64,000 nt of DNA, from assembly GCA_947589355.1 (NCBI GenBank), contig CANPZC010000007.1, positions 1-64,000 on the forward strand. The letters are read 5' to 3'. This stretch comes from an uncultured Clostridia bacterium (GTDB lineage: Bacteria; Bacillota; Clostridia; Oscillospirales; Ruminococcaceae). Each line of letters opens with the position of its first letter. The first letter of the stretch is position 1. Shown here in pieces: positions 40,204-49,516 of the stretch. The notes beneath the pieces were generated by a model. The model searched no databases, was not told where the DNA came from, and saw only the letters and a list, made by a program, of their open reading frames with translations. The position numbers and the translations under genes are program-made.

Positions 40204-43122
40204 TCATGTCGAAAGACCGAGGTCTTCGCGCTTACGCTCTATCTCCGCGTTGATATCCCTGTTGTACCACATCAGGGTATCTCTTGCGTTGTCGGCATCG
40301 TTTACTACCGAACGGAAAGCGTTTACTATGTTTCTCGTTACGCTGTATGTTGCAGGTATTATAGGTATCTCCACCTGCTGCTCGAGCTGTGCCAGAAGCA
40401 CCTGAAGTTCTTTCTGCGTCCATGAGAGCTGTTTGAGAGCCTCAACGTTCGCGGTATCGAAACGACCGAGAGTGCCCAGCACCGCCTCTATGTCGTTCGC
40501 ATACTCTACCTGAGCATCGGTAGAAGTGAACCACTTGATGAAATCCCATGCTGCGTCGTAATCTTTACAAGCCGAGAAGATTATCGCGCCCGAACCGGAA
40601 GAGTTAGCTGCATGATTTATAGTGCCGTCTTCCTGCTTTGTGCCCGGTACCATTGTGAAGCCCCATGCGCCCTTTATTTCGGGTGCGGTGGCAGCGAGCG
40701 TATTATAGAATGTATACGCCTGCAAAAGCACGGGCATCTCGCCTGTTCTGAATCTCGTCAGACCGTCATAAGTCTGCTCGAAGCTGTATTTTGTATAGAA
40801 CTCAGTCCACATATCGAAAGCTTCTATACACTTCTGGTCATCGAACGTTGTAGAGGTCTGCGCTTCGTTATAGAAGTTAAGACCCTGCTGCAAAACGAGC
40901 ATTGCGAACGTATTGCCTGCTTCCGTTGTGGTAGGAACGGTGGTAGTACCGTTCTGAGTTACGTTTGCGGGAAGTATAAGACCAACGCCGAGGTTGTTTC
41001 TTTGCAGTGTAGGCAGTATATTGATAAGGTCTTCCCATGTCTGAATGTCAGCAGCGCCGTCAATGCCGTATTCATAAAGAATATCATCGCGGTAGAACAT
41101 CATCGGGAATGTCTGCTGTATAGGCAGTGCATAAACGCCGCCGTTATATGTATACAGAGTCATAGCATCTTTTGAATACTGCTTTATCTGCTCATCATAG
41201 CCCTCATATCCCGAAATGTCTATAATAAGGTCACGGGCTGCCAGCTGTATCGGGTAGTCGCCGCCCATAAACAGACCTATATCGGGGCCTTTTCCTGCAA
41301 GGGTGGATTCAAGTATACCGCCCTGAACAAGTTTAAGGGTTATCTTGGTCTTGGCTGTGGGGTTATAGTCGTTCTCTATCATGGCTCTTACTACCTGCGC
41401 CTGGTCACGGCCGAGGGTTATCCAGCATGAAAGTGTATCAGCTTCGCCCTCATGCTCCGAAAGCGAGTTATAGTCTTCAAAGAAAGAACCTATGAACGCA
41501 AGGAAGTTGAACTTCAAGCTTGCAAAGAACGATTTCTTAACGCTTGTAAAGCTTGCATCGGGGGCAGCTACCTGCACCATGTCAAGCTCCAGCGGCTGCT
41601 CTCTGTAGGTGAGCATCCACGAAGAAAGCGCGGTAACGTTATCCTTTATCTGCTGCATAAGAGAGGCTATCTTATAAGGTCTGTCTATGCACTTATCGAG
41701 TATGATAGCCATATCGTTGAGCGTTACAGCCTCGGTGCCGCCCGTACCCATAAGCTCATCTACCTGCTTTTGCAGGCTTTTCAGCTGATCGCTGTATGTA
41801 GTAAAATCGGGTATAGAATTTGGCAGAACTACATCTATATTATAGTCGGTGTAGTCGTCGGGCTTCGGGCCTGTTATCTGAAGTATCTCTCTGTAATAGG
41901 TGTTTATAGATGAAACTATGGTATCCAGCTGATCCATTATCCTGCCTATCTCGCCGGGTACTGCTTCAAGGGTAAGCGTATGAGCGCCTGCTTCGAGATA
42001 GTAATAAACAGTATCACCGTTTGCGGTCTGCGGCACGGTAAGTGTCCAGTCGCTGGAATAGTGGAATTTCAGCTGCTCTGACTCGGTATTCGGGCAAACG
42101 CCGTCGATATAGAGCTTTCTGTTAGAATAGAAACCACGCATGGTGTTCTGTCTTGCTCTTATGCCGATCTTATAATAACCTGCCTTGTCAACGTTGAAGT
42201 TCCATGTAACAGCCTGACCCGATTTTGCCCAGCTGTCCTTGCCTATAGTGTTGTACTTTGTCTTAGTCGGGTCTGACGGTGAAGTCAGGTAAGAAGATCT
42301 GTCGGAAGTCGGGAACAGAGTTCTGTCGCTCTTGGTATCGGCTCTCTCGCCCTCAAGAGTGATAACTCCTGCGCCGTTCGCAGCCGCAAGGTCTGCATCT
42401 GACGGAGCAACATATGCTTCCGGCGTGGGTTCCTGACAAAGCTTGAAATACTCTATAGCAAATTTAGCCTTGCTAGATGTAAGAGTAACGGTATGCTTGC
42501 CCTTTGTGAAGTAAAAGTCCAGCGCGCCGTTATACAGACCGTCAACGTCCATAAGGTACTTTTCCTGCCACTGAACGCTCTCGACCTGTCCGGGTCTTAT
42601 ATCGTTATCGTTAAAGTCCTGCGTAATGGGGTTTTCGTTCACCCACACTTTGCTCAGGGTAAGTCTTGAACAGGTATCATACGGCAGATCGCCGTCAACA
42701 GACATCTGAAATTCTATCTCGTTCTGAGTACCTGCCAGCGCTTCGTATGAAAACAGTATGTTATACATACCCTCCGCAGGAACGTCCACCTCAAAACTAA
42801 CTTCGCCGCTCTGGCTCTCCCAGTTAAGAATGTCCTGCTTTCCGTCCACCTGAATGACATCTGCCTGAGTATCATCGCTCTTTTCGGTGAAGTCCTTTCC
42901 GTAGACGGTAACTTCTTCGGCAGGTCTTTGGGCATCGGCATACTTTTCAAGATATTCGCCGTATGTCATGGCATCTATTCTTGTAACAGTCGATATCGGG
43001 GTGTCCGTCAGTTCGCCGGAACTATCCTCGGTGTCAGCCGCATAAGCCGAGACCGCCGAAGTGAGCGCGATAACAAGTGCGGCAGTCATAGAAGTAATGC
43101 GCTTGAATCTACTCTTTTTCAC
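40204..43122 (-). CDS. Large extracellular solute-binding protein with carbohydrate-binding modules
   Basis: 972 residues, more than twice the usual length. A Sec signal peptide (1-28, SAVSAYAADTED) without a lipobox, so it is not an ordinary lipid-anchored binding protein. Two jelly-roll, CBM-like parts follow (about 75-225, EVSFEVDVPAEGMYNILFSY; about 290-390, WNFNVDKAGYYKIGIRARQ), then a helical section (about 400-560) and a family 1 sugar-binding fold (about 585-972; GPDIGLFMGGDYP, GGVYALPIQQTFPMMFYRDD, WEDLINILP). GTG start at 43122 after AAAGGTGG. Likely binds a complex glycan for permease pair 2. Confidence 0.85.
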   Translation of the reverse strand: MKKSRFKRITSMTAALVIALTSAVSAYAADTEDSSGELTDTPISTVTRIDAMTYGEYLEKYADAQRPAEEVTVYGKDFTEKSDDTQADVIQVDGKQDILNWESQSGEVSFEVDVPAEGMYNILFSYEALAGTQNEIEFQMSVDGDLPYDTCSRLTLSKVWVNENPITQDFNDNDIRPGQVESVQWQEKYLMDVDGLYNGALDFYFTKGKHTVTLTSSKAKFAIEYFKLCQEPTPEAYVAPSDADLAAANGAGVITLEGERADTKSDRTLFPTSDRSSYLTSPSDPTKTKYNTIGKDSWAKSGQAVTWNFNVDKAGYYKIGIRARQNTMRGFYSNRKLYIDGVCPNTESEQLKFHYSSDWTLTVPQTANGDTVYYYLEAGAHTLTLEAVPGEIGRIMDQLDTIVSSINTYYREILQITGPKPDDYTDYNIDVVLPNSIPDFTTYSDQLKSLQKQVDELMGTGGTEAVTLNDMAIILDKCIDRPYKIASLMQQIKDNVTALSSWMLTYREQPLELDMVQVAAPDASFTSVKKSFFASLKFNFLAFIGSFFEDYNSLSEHEGEADTLSCWITLGRDQAQVVRAMIENDYNPTAKTKITLKLVQGGILESTLAGKGPDIGLFMGGDYPIQLAARDLIIDISGYEGYDEQIKQYSKDAMTLYTYNGGVYALPIQQTFPMMFYRDDILYEYGIDGAADIQTWEDLINILPTLQRNNLGVGLILPANVTQNGTTTVPTTTEAGNTFAMLVLQQGLNFYNEAQTSTTFDDQKCIEAFDMWTEFYTKYSFEQTYDGLTRFRTGEMPVLLQAYTFYNTLAATAPEIKGAWGFTMVPGTKQEDGTINHAANSSGSGAIIFSACKDYDAAWDFIKWFTSTDAQVEYANDIEAVLGTLGRFDTANVEALKQLSWTQKELQVLLAQLEQQVEIPIIPATYSVTRNIVNAFRSVVNDADNARDTLMWYNRDINAEIERKREDLGLST

Positions 43123-43192
43123 ATATATCCACCTTTCTGTAATGTATTTATAGGCAACGCTCCGCCAAAAGGCAAAGCCCACAATAAAATTT

Positions 43193-44131
43193 TTATCCGG
43201 ACCTGAACACCACTATGCTGTCCTTGTCCTCGCTCAGCTCCACCTTTACCTTTGAGCCGCCCTTTATCCCCAGCGTATCAAGGTATTCGCGCGGCAGCTG
43301 CACCCTGCCCGAGCGGTCTAAAACTGCAAGCTCTTCCGAAACGGCTTCTTCATTTTCGCCCTCTTCGGTGGTCTCGCTGTGTTCAAAACCGTCAAGGCTG
43401 CTAAGCTCCTCGCTGTAGCTGCGTTTTCGTATTATCTCCGAACTGGTTCTTCCGTCACGTATCGCAACAACGCGGTCTATATGCTTTGCAAGCTTCACGT
43501 CATGCGTTACAATAACTATCGTTACGTTTTCGGAGCGGTTGAGCTCTTTAAAAATATTGAGTATCGCGTTTGAAGTTTTCGTATCAACGCTGCCCGTCGG
43601 CTCGTCCGCCAGAAGTATCTTAGGCTTGTTCGCCAGCGCAATGGCTATTGCCACCCTTTGCTGTTCGCCGCCCGACATCTGATCGAGCCTGCTGTTCATT
43701 CTATGCTCCAGCCCGACTTTCTTCAAAAGCTCCTGCGCGCGTTTTTTGCGTTCGCTCTGCTTTTTCAGCAGCATAGGCATTTCAACGTTCTGCTCCGCGG
43801 TAAGGTAGGGTATCAGGTTTCGCGCGTTGTTTTGCCATACAAACCCCACAACGTTCCTTTTATAATCTATGTAGTCCTTTTCGGTAAACTTCAAGAGATT
43901 TCGCCCGTCTATATAAAGGCTGCCTGCCGACGGCTTATCAAGCCCGCCGAGCATATTCAGAAGCGTTGATTTACCGCTGCCCGAATTGCCCACTATCGCC
44001 ATAAGCTCGCCGCGCTTTACTTCCAAGTCAAGCCCTTGCAGCGCAACTACCTCTATCTCGTCGGTCTTGTATATCTTCACAAGGTTATCGCAGGAGATTA
44101 TAACGTCGCTGTCAATTTTCTGTTCATTCAT
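43193..44131 (-). CDS. MacB/LolD-type ABC ATPase fused to an AbrB-like domain
   Basis: 312 residues. ATPase domain (about 10-235): Walker A GNSGSGKST, Q-loop WQNN, signature MSGGEQQRVAIAIAL, Walker B ILLADEPTGSVD and H-loop VTHD. After an acidic linker comes LAVLDRSGRVQLPREYLDTL GIKGGSKVKVEL (about 268-305), a good match to the SpoVT/AbrB swapped-hairpin DNA-binding fold. This fusion is unusual for a transporter ATPase. Start at 44131 after GAGTGATG; 7 bp after the next ATPase gene. No FtsX-type permease is present. Confidence 0.85.
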   Translation of the reverse strand: MNEQKIDSDVIISCDNLVKIYKTDEIEVVALQGLDLEVKRGELMAIVGNSGSGKSTLLNMLGGLDKPSAGSLYIDGRNLLKFTEKDYIDYKRNVVGFVWQNNARNLIPYLTAEQNVEMPMLLKKQSERKKRAQELLKKVGLEHRMNSRLDQMSGGEQQRVAIAIALANKPKILLADEPTGSVDTKTSNAILNIFKELNRSENVTIVIVTHDVKLAKHIDRVVAIRDGRTSSEIIRKRSYSEELSSLDGFEHSETTEEGENEEAVSEELAVLDRSGRVQLPREYLDTLGIKGGSKVKVELSEDKDSIVVFRSG

Positions 44132-44138
44132 ATCAACA

Positions 44139-44840
44139 TCACTCAACGATCTCACCGTCCTCAAGCGTATACACCTTGTCGGCAATGTCTATCATGCTCG
44201 GGTCATGCGTCGTCATGATTATGGTCATCTGCTGCTCCGAGACCAGCTGCTTGAACAGCTTCACCACGTTAAGACCCGTTGCGGTATCCAGCTCCGCGGT
44301 AGGTTCATCTGCAAAGACTATCTGCGGTTTGTGCGCTATTGCCCTTGCTATCGCAACCCTTTGCTGCTCGCCGCCCGACATCTCGCTCGGTCTGTGGTAC
44401 ATTCGTTTTGCAAGCCCCACCTGCTCCAGAGCTTCTTTCGCTCGCTTTGCCCTGTCGTCAGGAGAGAACTTTGCCAGCCGCAGCCCGAACTCAACATTTT
44501 CATACGCTGTCATGCTTGATATAAGCGCCACCGACTGGAACACGAACGCCATTTTCAGCCGCCGTATGTCATCGCGCTTATTCTCCGAAAGTTTGGTTAT
44601 ATCCTCACCCAGAAACAGCACATCGCCCTCTGTAGGCTTATCAAGCGCCCCGAGGATATTTATCAGCGTGGTCTTGCCGCTGCCGCTTCGCCCTCTTAAT
44701 ATAGTAAGGGTGCCTTTTTCAACTTCAACGTCTACACCGCCGAGAGCCCTTACCACCTCGCCGCCGCCTATCTTGAATTCTCTTACGATATGATGCGCCG
44801 AAAGTATCGGTTTTTGGGCATTTTCAGTGACATTTTCCAT
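44139..44840 (-). CDS. MacB/LolD-type ABC ATPase
   Basis: 233 residues: Walker A GRSGSGKTT, signature MSGGEQQRVAIARAI, Walker B IVFADEPTAELD, H-loop TTHD. Same subfamily as its neighbour and translated just before it. First gene of the ten-gene cluster. Such ATPases normally serve FtsX-like permeases, whereas this cluster carries MalF/MalG-type permeases, so pairing is unclear. Confidence 0.9.
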   Translation of the reverse strand: MENVTENAQKPILSAHHIVREFKIGGGEVVRALGGVDVEVEKGTLTILRGRSGSGKTTLINILGALDKPTEGDVLFLGEDITKLSENKRDDIRRLKMAFVFQSVALISSMTAYENVEFGLRLAKFSPDDRAKRAKEALEQVGLAKRMYHRPSEMSGGEQQRVAIARAIAHKPQIVFADEPTAELDTATGLNVVKLFKQLVSEQQMTIIMTTHDPSMIDIADKVYTLEDGEIVE

Positions 44841-44860
44841 GCTGACACCACGCTTTCGCA

Positions 44861-44935
44861 GACCCCTGCCAAAAGCGGGGTCGGTATTTTGATATACAAT
44901 TTTTTGTACACTAAAGAAGCCTTCGCTTTAGTTTG
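44861..44935 (-). promoter_or_regulatory. Two hairpins in the leader of the transporter cluster
   Basis: In the leftward 5' UTR, ACTAAAG/CTTTAGT (about 44909-44933) and GACCCC/GGGGTC (44861-44882) form two stems ahead of the first ATPase. No T-run follows the second, so attenuation is not shown. Confidence 0.45.
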
Positions 44936-44971
44936 TGCAATATGTTCAAAAAAGCGATAACTATCCAATAT

Positions 44972-45001
44972 TATTATACCAAATTACCTAATACGTTGTC
45001 A
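44972..45001 (-). promoter_or_regulatory. Promoter of the ten-gene cluster
   Basis: TTGACA (44996-45001) and TATAAT (44972-44977) on the minus strand, 18 bp spacer. Confidence 0.8.
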
Positions 45002-45020
45002 AGTAAGTAAAACGATTACT
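45000..45020. promoter_or_regulatory. Possible operator upstream of the cluster promoter
   Basis: AAGTAA...TTACTT inverted repeat overlapping the upstream edge of the -35 box; GTAAAACGATTAC in the middle is itself an imperfect palindrome. Candidate regulator site; regulator unknown. The rest of 45021-45180 shows nothing. Confidence 0.35.
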
Positions 45021-45184
45021 TAAAAATTTTTTCATTGAACTAAATCGCCGCATTTGTGCAGGTTGCAAGAATTTTTATCTGAAAATTTGTATACCGTTAC
45101 AAAAGCATTTGATTTTATGCAAAATGATTTTATCAATTCGCACAACTGTTAGATTTCTGCACATTTCTTCCTTTTTAAGAGCGC

Positions 45185-45216
45185 AAAAAATCTCTCCCCA
45201 AACACATGGGGAGAGA
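45185..45216 (-). terminator. Terminator of the PurF-like gene
   Basis: Perfect 9-bp stem TCTCTCCCC/GGGGAGAGA with a leftward T6 run. Confidence 0.85.
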
Positions 45217-45229
45217 AACACTGTTTTTA

Positions 45230-46642
45230 TTACTCTCGGCCGTCCCAGCAGTATGTACACAGGCAGTCGGGGTCAATACTGATAGCCTCTATCATATCAT
45301 CAAGGCGGTTATATTTCAGCGTGGTGAAATGCAGCTTTTTGCGTATCTCTTCAAGCATTTCTTTGTAGTTCGTGCTTGTCGGGTCGGCATAATCGGAAAG
45401 CTTTTCTTCAGCCTTGTCGCCCTCTCTTTCAAGTATCACGCGCCTTGCAATAAGGTCAAGCTCCGAAGTCGATCTTGAAAAATTCAGATACTTGCAGCCG
45501 AACAGCAGCGGCGCGCACGCAGGACGAACGTGGACTTCCTTTGCGCCTTTTTCGTACAAAAACTGTGTGGTCTCGCCAAGCTGCGTTCCGCGAACTATTG
45601 AGTCATCTATAATAAGAAGGCTCTTATCTTTTATAAACTCTGTGGCAGGCAGCAGTTTCATTTTTGCTATAAGGTTGCGCTTTTTCTGCGTGGGCGGCAT
45701 GAACGAGCGCGGCCATGTCGGCGTATATTTTATAAACGGTCTTGCAAACGGCACGCCGCTTTCGTTGGCGTAACCTATCGCGTGGCCCGTACCCGAGTCC
45801 GGCACGCCTGCAACAATATCGGGGAACACCTCGCCTTTGTCGCGCATTGCCATTTTCTTGCCGCAGTTAGACCTTACTCTTTCTACCGAAACGCCCTCAT
45901 ATGTAGCGCACGGGTAGCCGTAATATATCCACAAAAATGAGCATATCCGCATTTTTTTCTTAGGCTGCTTGACCGTTTGCGCTCCCTCGGCTGTCATGAA
46001 CACAACTTCCGATGCGCCCAGCTCTCTCACCTTTTCATAGCCGAGATTAAAAAACGCAAAGTCTTCAAACGAAACGCACCAGCCGTCGTCTTTTTTGCCA
46101 AGAACCAGCGGCGTTCTGCCAAGCTCGTCACGGGCGGCGTAGATGCCCTTTTCGGTCATTACCAGCATAGTCATCGAGCCGTCTATAACTTCCTGCGCGT
46201 ATGAAATACCCTCTAAAATGGTAGATTTCTGATTGATGACCGCCGCTGTCAGCTCGGTGGGGTTTATCTCCCCTCCGCTCATTTCAAGAAAATGCGTGTG
46301 GCCCTTGCTGTACACCATTTCAACAAGCTCATCAACGTTGTTTATCTTACCAACGGTCGCAATGGCGTAAGTGCCTAAATGAGATCTCACCATTATCGGC
46401 TGCGGCTCATAGTCTGAAATGCAGCCTATGCCTATCTGACCGCACATTTTGTTCATTTCATCGGTGAATTTTGTGCGAAACGGCGAATTTTCTATATTGT
46501 GTATAGATCTGTCAAAGCCTGCCTTGCTGTCGTAAACCACCATGCCTGCACGCCTTGTGCCGAGATGCGAGTGATAGTCAGTGCCGAAAAAAACATCAAA
46601 AACGCAATCGGTCTTAGATACCGCGCCAAATAAACCGCCCAT
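45230..46642 (-). CDS. Amidophosphoribosyltransferase-like protein lacking the N-terminal cysteine
   Basis: 470 residues. PurF family: glutamine-amidotransferase class II fold at the N-terminus (about 1-230) and a phosphoribosyltransferase fold (about 250-420) with the PRPP loop LLIIDDSIVRGTQ and VPDSGTGHA. The first residues read MGGLFGAV instead of the MCGIFG of true PurF, so the catalytic cysteine is replaced by glycine; GGGAGG before the ATG confirms this start. A C-terminal CTYCWDG pair of cysteines is present. It may use free ammonia or have another role. A conventional purF may exist elsewhere. Confidence 0.85.
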   Translation of the reverse strand: MGGLFGAVSKTDCVFDVFFGTDYHSHLGTRRAGMVVYDSKAGFDRSIHNIENSPFRTKFTDEMNKMCGQIGIGCISDYEPQPIMVRSHLGTYAIATVGKINNVDELVEMVYSKGHTHFLEMSGGEINPTELTAAVINQKSTILEGISYAQEVIDGSMTMLVMTEKGIYAARDELGRTPLVLGKKDDGWCVSFEDFAFFNLGYEKVRELGASEVVFMTAEGAQTVKQPKKKMRICSFLWIYYGYPCATYEGVSVERVRSNCGKKMAMRDKGEVFPDIVAGVPDSGTGHAIGYANESGVPFARPFIKYTPTWPRSFMPPTQKKRNLIAKMKLLPATEFIKDKSLLIIDDSIVRGTQLGETTQFLYEKGAKEVHVRPACAPLLFGCKYLNFSRSTSELDLIARRVILEREGDKAEEKLSDYADPTSTNYKEMLEEIRKKLHFTTLKYNRLDDMIEAISIDPDCLCTYCWDGRE

Positions 46643-46707
46643 AATTTTTACCTCCCGAATTTGCCGACCTCAACGAAAGACCGACTTGCATAGAATAACA
46701 CAATAAA

Positions 46708-46736
46708 ATTATAACATAATCTGCCGCCAAAATCAA
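46708..46736 (-). promoter_or_regulatory. Promoter of the PurF-like gene
   Basis: TTGATT (46731-46736) and TATAAT (46708-46713) on the minus strand, 17 bp spacer. Confidence 0.7.
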
Positions 46737-46799
46737 GCGCATTACAAGAATTTTGTAAAAGGAAAGGGAAAGCCGCCGAGCGCTCCCCCATACTTAATA

Positions 46800-48110
46800 T
46801 TATTCCTTATAGCCGAGCCCAAGTATCTGAAATTCCTTGTCCTCAGTGCCCTCGAGCATTTCAATGCTTATGGTGTACTCGTGGCTTTCATCGCCCGTGG
46901 CTATGCTTGCAACAGTGGGGTCGCCCCAGCCGCCCGAAGTCTCGCCGTTTACCAAGGTATCCTGCGCGTTGCCGTTTTCGTCGGTGCAGGTAACTTTAAC
47001 GCTGCCCATGCCGCTGCCTGCGGAGTTTTCCTTAAACAGCAGATACAGATCCGTGCCCTTAGCCTTGAAAACGATCGGCTCGTTTTTATCCGCGCTGCCT
47101 TTGAAAGTCCAGCCCTTATCGAACGTATTTATGTTGCTGCCTGCCTCCCAGCTGCCGAGGCTTTCGGGTGTAAGAGCATCACTTTCGAGTATATGGCAGC
47201 CAACATACTGCTCACTGTACATAGGCTTTTCGGGGTATACATACTCTCCGGGTTCTTCCGCCGCTTCTGCCTGCTCAAAATAGTAACTTATCATATCTGT
47301 TACCATTTCGTGACCGTGCAAGTTCGGGTGAGAGCTGTCTTTTGAAAACTCGTCCCACGTCAGCTGCCCGTTATCCATAAGGTATGTTATACCGTCCGCA
47401 TAGCTTATCATCGGCAGGTCGTAATACTCGCCTATCTTCTTCATGCCGTCCTGCGCGGTGTAGCCGTCTTCAGTTCTTGCAAACAGCAAAACTATTGCAA
47501 TATCGGGGTTTTTGGCATACGCAGAACGAATTATCCCCTCATACGCTGTAAGATAGTTTATATCCGTGCCGTCGTTTACTGCAAACTCAATAAACAGCAC
47601 GTCTGGGTCACTGGCAAGCACATCTCTCTCCAGCCTGAAAGAGCCCAGTATCGAGGGCGTGCCGCTTAAACCTGCGTTTACATAATGCACCTTTTCGCCG
47701 TTAGTGCCATACTGTTTCATGAACCATATATAGGTATTAGCGGCATAGCACTTTGCTGCATTTACGGTATAGCCCTCTGTGATAGAGCCGCCTATGAACG
47801 AAAGCGTCAATTCTTCGCCGTTTTTAGCCTTTTCTATAACTTTCTTCATAGCGGCGGTATTGCCCAGTGTACAAAGGCTTTTCTGCTTCATTATCTCATA
47901 ATATTCTTCATACGTCTGAGGCTGCGGCTCGTCTGTCTGCGAAGATGTATCAACACTTTCTGTAGCGCTGTCGACCGTGCTGCTTTCATTTACTGCCGTA
48001 CTGCTATCATCAATGGTTGAGCTGCTTTCAGAGCTTCCCGAACTGCCGCATCCGCACATTCCCAAGGTCATAACTGCTGCCGCTAACCCTGCCAGAATTC
48101 TTTTATTCAT
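46800..48110 (-). CDS. SGNH/GDSL hydrolase lipoprotein
   Basis: 436 residues. Signal peptide with lipobox near GMCGCGSS (cysteine about 19-21), Ser/Thr/Glu linker to about 65, then an SGNH hydrolase domain: LSFIGGSITEG with the nucleophilic serine (block I), VNAGLSGTPS (block II), FIEFAVND (block III) and DSSHPNLHGHEM (block V). A C-terminal beta-rich module (about 290-436) resembles a carbohydrate-binding jelly roll. Likely an extracellular carbohydrate esterase acting on acetylated glycans; exact substrate unknown. Start at 48110 after GGGAGTGAT. Confidence 0.85.
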   Translation of the reverse strand: MNKRILAGLAAAVMTLGMCGCGSSGSSESSSTIDDSSTAVNESSTVDSATESVDTSSQTDEPQPQTYEEYYEIMKQKSLCTLGNTAAMKKVIEKAKNGEELTLSFIGGSITEGYTVNAAKCYAANTYIWFMKQYGTNGEKVHYVNAGLSGTPSILGSFRLERDVLASDPDVLFIEFAVNDGTDINYLTAYEGIIRSAYAKNPDIAIVLLFARTEDGYTAQDGMKKIGEYYDLPMISYADGITYLMDNGQLTWDEFSKDSSHPNLHGHEMVTDMISYYFEQAEAAEEPGEYVYPEKPMYSEQYVGCHILESDALTPESLGSWEAGSNINTFDKGWTFKGSADKNEPIVFKAKGTDLYLLFKENSAGSGMGSVKVTCTDENGNAQDTLVNGETSGGWGDPTVASIATGDESHEYTISIEMLEGTEDKEFQILGLGYKE

Positions 48111-48142
48111 ACTATCACTCCCATAAAAACGTTTACATGATA

Positions 48143-48172
48143 CAAAAATCCCCCTGCGCAAAACAGGGGGAT
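48143..48172 (-). terminator. Terminator after the MsmK/UgpC-type ATPase gene
   Basis: Perfect ATCCCCCTG/CAGGGGGAT stem with a leftward T5 run. Confidence 0.85.
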
Positions 48173-48185
48173 AAAGCTCTCAGAA

Positions 48186-49328
48186 TTAGTTGAGCAGCGA
48201 CTTCTCGGTCTCTTTATCAAACAGATGTATTCTGTGAGGATCGATAGCGATCTTGATATGATCCTGAGGACGTGCTGTAGAACGAGGCGAAACTCTTGCG
48301 GTAAGGCTTATGCCCTCGCAGTTGATGTACAGATAGGTCTCAGCGCCCATCATTTCGGTAACTTCTACTTCTGCTTCTACAATACCTGTGGTAGCGGCAG
48401 CAATGAAGTCTTCCTCATCGTGCAGGCACTCGGGACGTACACCGAGAACTATTTCCTGATCTACGTGCGGCTCGAGAACTTCTGCATCAGCCTTTTCATC
48501 GGGTATTTCAACATAGTACTTCTTGCCTCTGGTGGTCTTTGTATCCTCAGAGCCGAATTCTACGCTGTATTTGCCGTCGATCTTGCGGAGAGTACCGTCT
48601 ATGAAGTTCATCTGCGGCGATCCGATAAATCCTGCAACGAACTGGTTTACAGGGTTCTGATAGAGGTTGGTAGGTGAATCGATCTGCTGAATGTAACCGT
48701 CTTTCATAACAACTATACGGTCGCCCATCGTCATAGCTTCTGTCTGGTCGTGAGTTACGTAGATGAACGTTGTACCGAGCTTCTTGTGGAGCTTGGATAT
48801 CTCAGTTCTCATCTGCGCTCTCAGTTTAGCGTCGAGGTTGGAAAGAGGCTCGTCGAGCAGGAATACCTGCGGCTCACGTACTATCGCACGTCCGAGCGCA
48901 ACTCTCTGTCTCTGACCACCCGAAAGAGCCTTAGGCTTTCTGTCGAGCAGGTGAGCAATGTCGAGTATTCTTGCAGCTTCTTCAACCTTTCTGGCTATCT
49001 CGTCCTTGGGCACCTTGCGGAGCTTCAGACCAAATGCCATGTTTTCAAAAACAGTCATGTGAGGGTACAGAGCGTAGTTCTGGAAAACCATCGCTATATC
49101 TCTGTCCTTAGGAGCGATGTCGTTAACGAGTCTGTCGCCGATATAAAGTTCACCTTCGGTGATCTCCTCAAGACCTGCGATCATTCTCAGCGTGGTTGAT
49201 TTACCGCAGCCGGAAGGTCCAACAAGGATTATAAATTCCTTGTCCTTGATCTCAATGTTACAGTCGGAAACGGCAACGACGCCGCCGGGGTACTTTTTAT
49301 AGATCTCTCTTAATGATACACTTGCCAT
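48186..49328 (-). CDS. Sugar ABC transporter ATPase, MsmK/UgpC type
   Basis: 380 residues. Walker [10 protein letters not shown], signature [15 protein letters not shown], Walker [15 protein letters not shown]-loop VTHDQTEAM, then a C-terminal TOBE/regulatory domain (about 240-375), the form that energises MalF/MalG-type importers. It stands alone, with no permease next to it. In Streptococcus (MsmK) and Bacillus (MsmX) one such ATPase serves several sugar importers; here three permease pairs in the window lack their own, so the same is likely. Confidence 0.93.
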   Translation of the reverse strand: MASVSLREIYKKYPGGVVAVSDCNIEIKDKEFIILVGPSGCGKSTTLRMIAGLEEITEGELYIGDRLVNDIAPKDRDIAMVFQNYALYPHMTVFENMAFGLKLRKVPKDEIARKVEEAARILDIAHLLDRKPKALSGGQRQRVALGRAIVREPQVFLLDEPLSNLDAKLRAQMRTEISKLHKKLGTTFIYVTHDQTEAMTMGDRIVVMKDGYIQQIDSPTNLYQNPVNQFVAGFIGSPQMNFIDGTLRKIDGKYSVEFGSEDTKTTRGKKYYVEIPDEKADAEVLEPHVDQEIVLGVRPECLHDEEDFIAAATTGIVEAEVEVTEMMGAETYLYINCEGISLTARVSPRSTARPQDHIKIAIDPHRIHLFDKETEKSLLN

Positions 49329-49407
49329 CTCTTGAGAACCTCCAATATTTTTATTGCTAATCTGTACCTGCAGCTTAACGCTGCACCATACTTTTAGCTA
49401 TACTAAT

Positions 49408-49436
49408 ATAATACCAAAAAAATTGCAATACGGCAA
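49408..49436 (-). promoter_or_regulatory. Possible promoter of the MsmK/UgpC-type ATPase
   Basis: TTGCCG (49431-49436) and TATTAT (49408-49413) on the minus strand, 17 bp spacer; a GCAGC/GCTGC hairpin follows in the leader. Confidence 0.5.
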
Positions 49437-49516
49437 GATGTTTTTTTACTAAACTTTAGAACATTCATTTATTTATATTGCCTAAATTCCTGCCCTTCAA
49501 AAAAGGCGGTGTCAAA

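Noticed and set aside
40187-40207. ATG start at 40207 for the MalF-type permease
   Set aside because: The strong GAAAGGAGG site lies after this ATG and serves the TTG at 40186.
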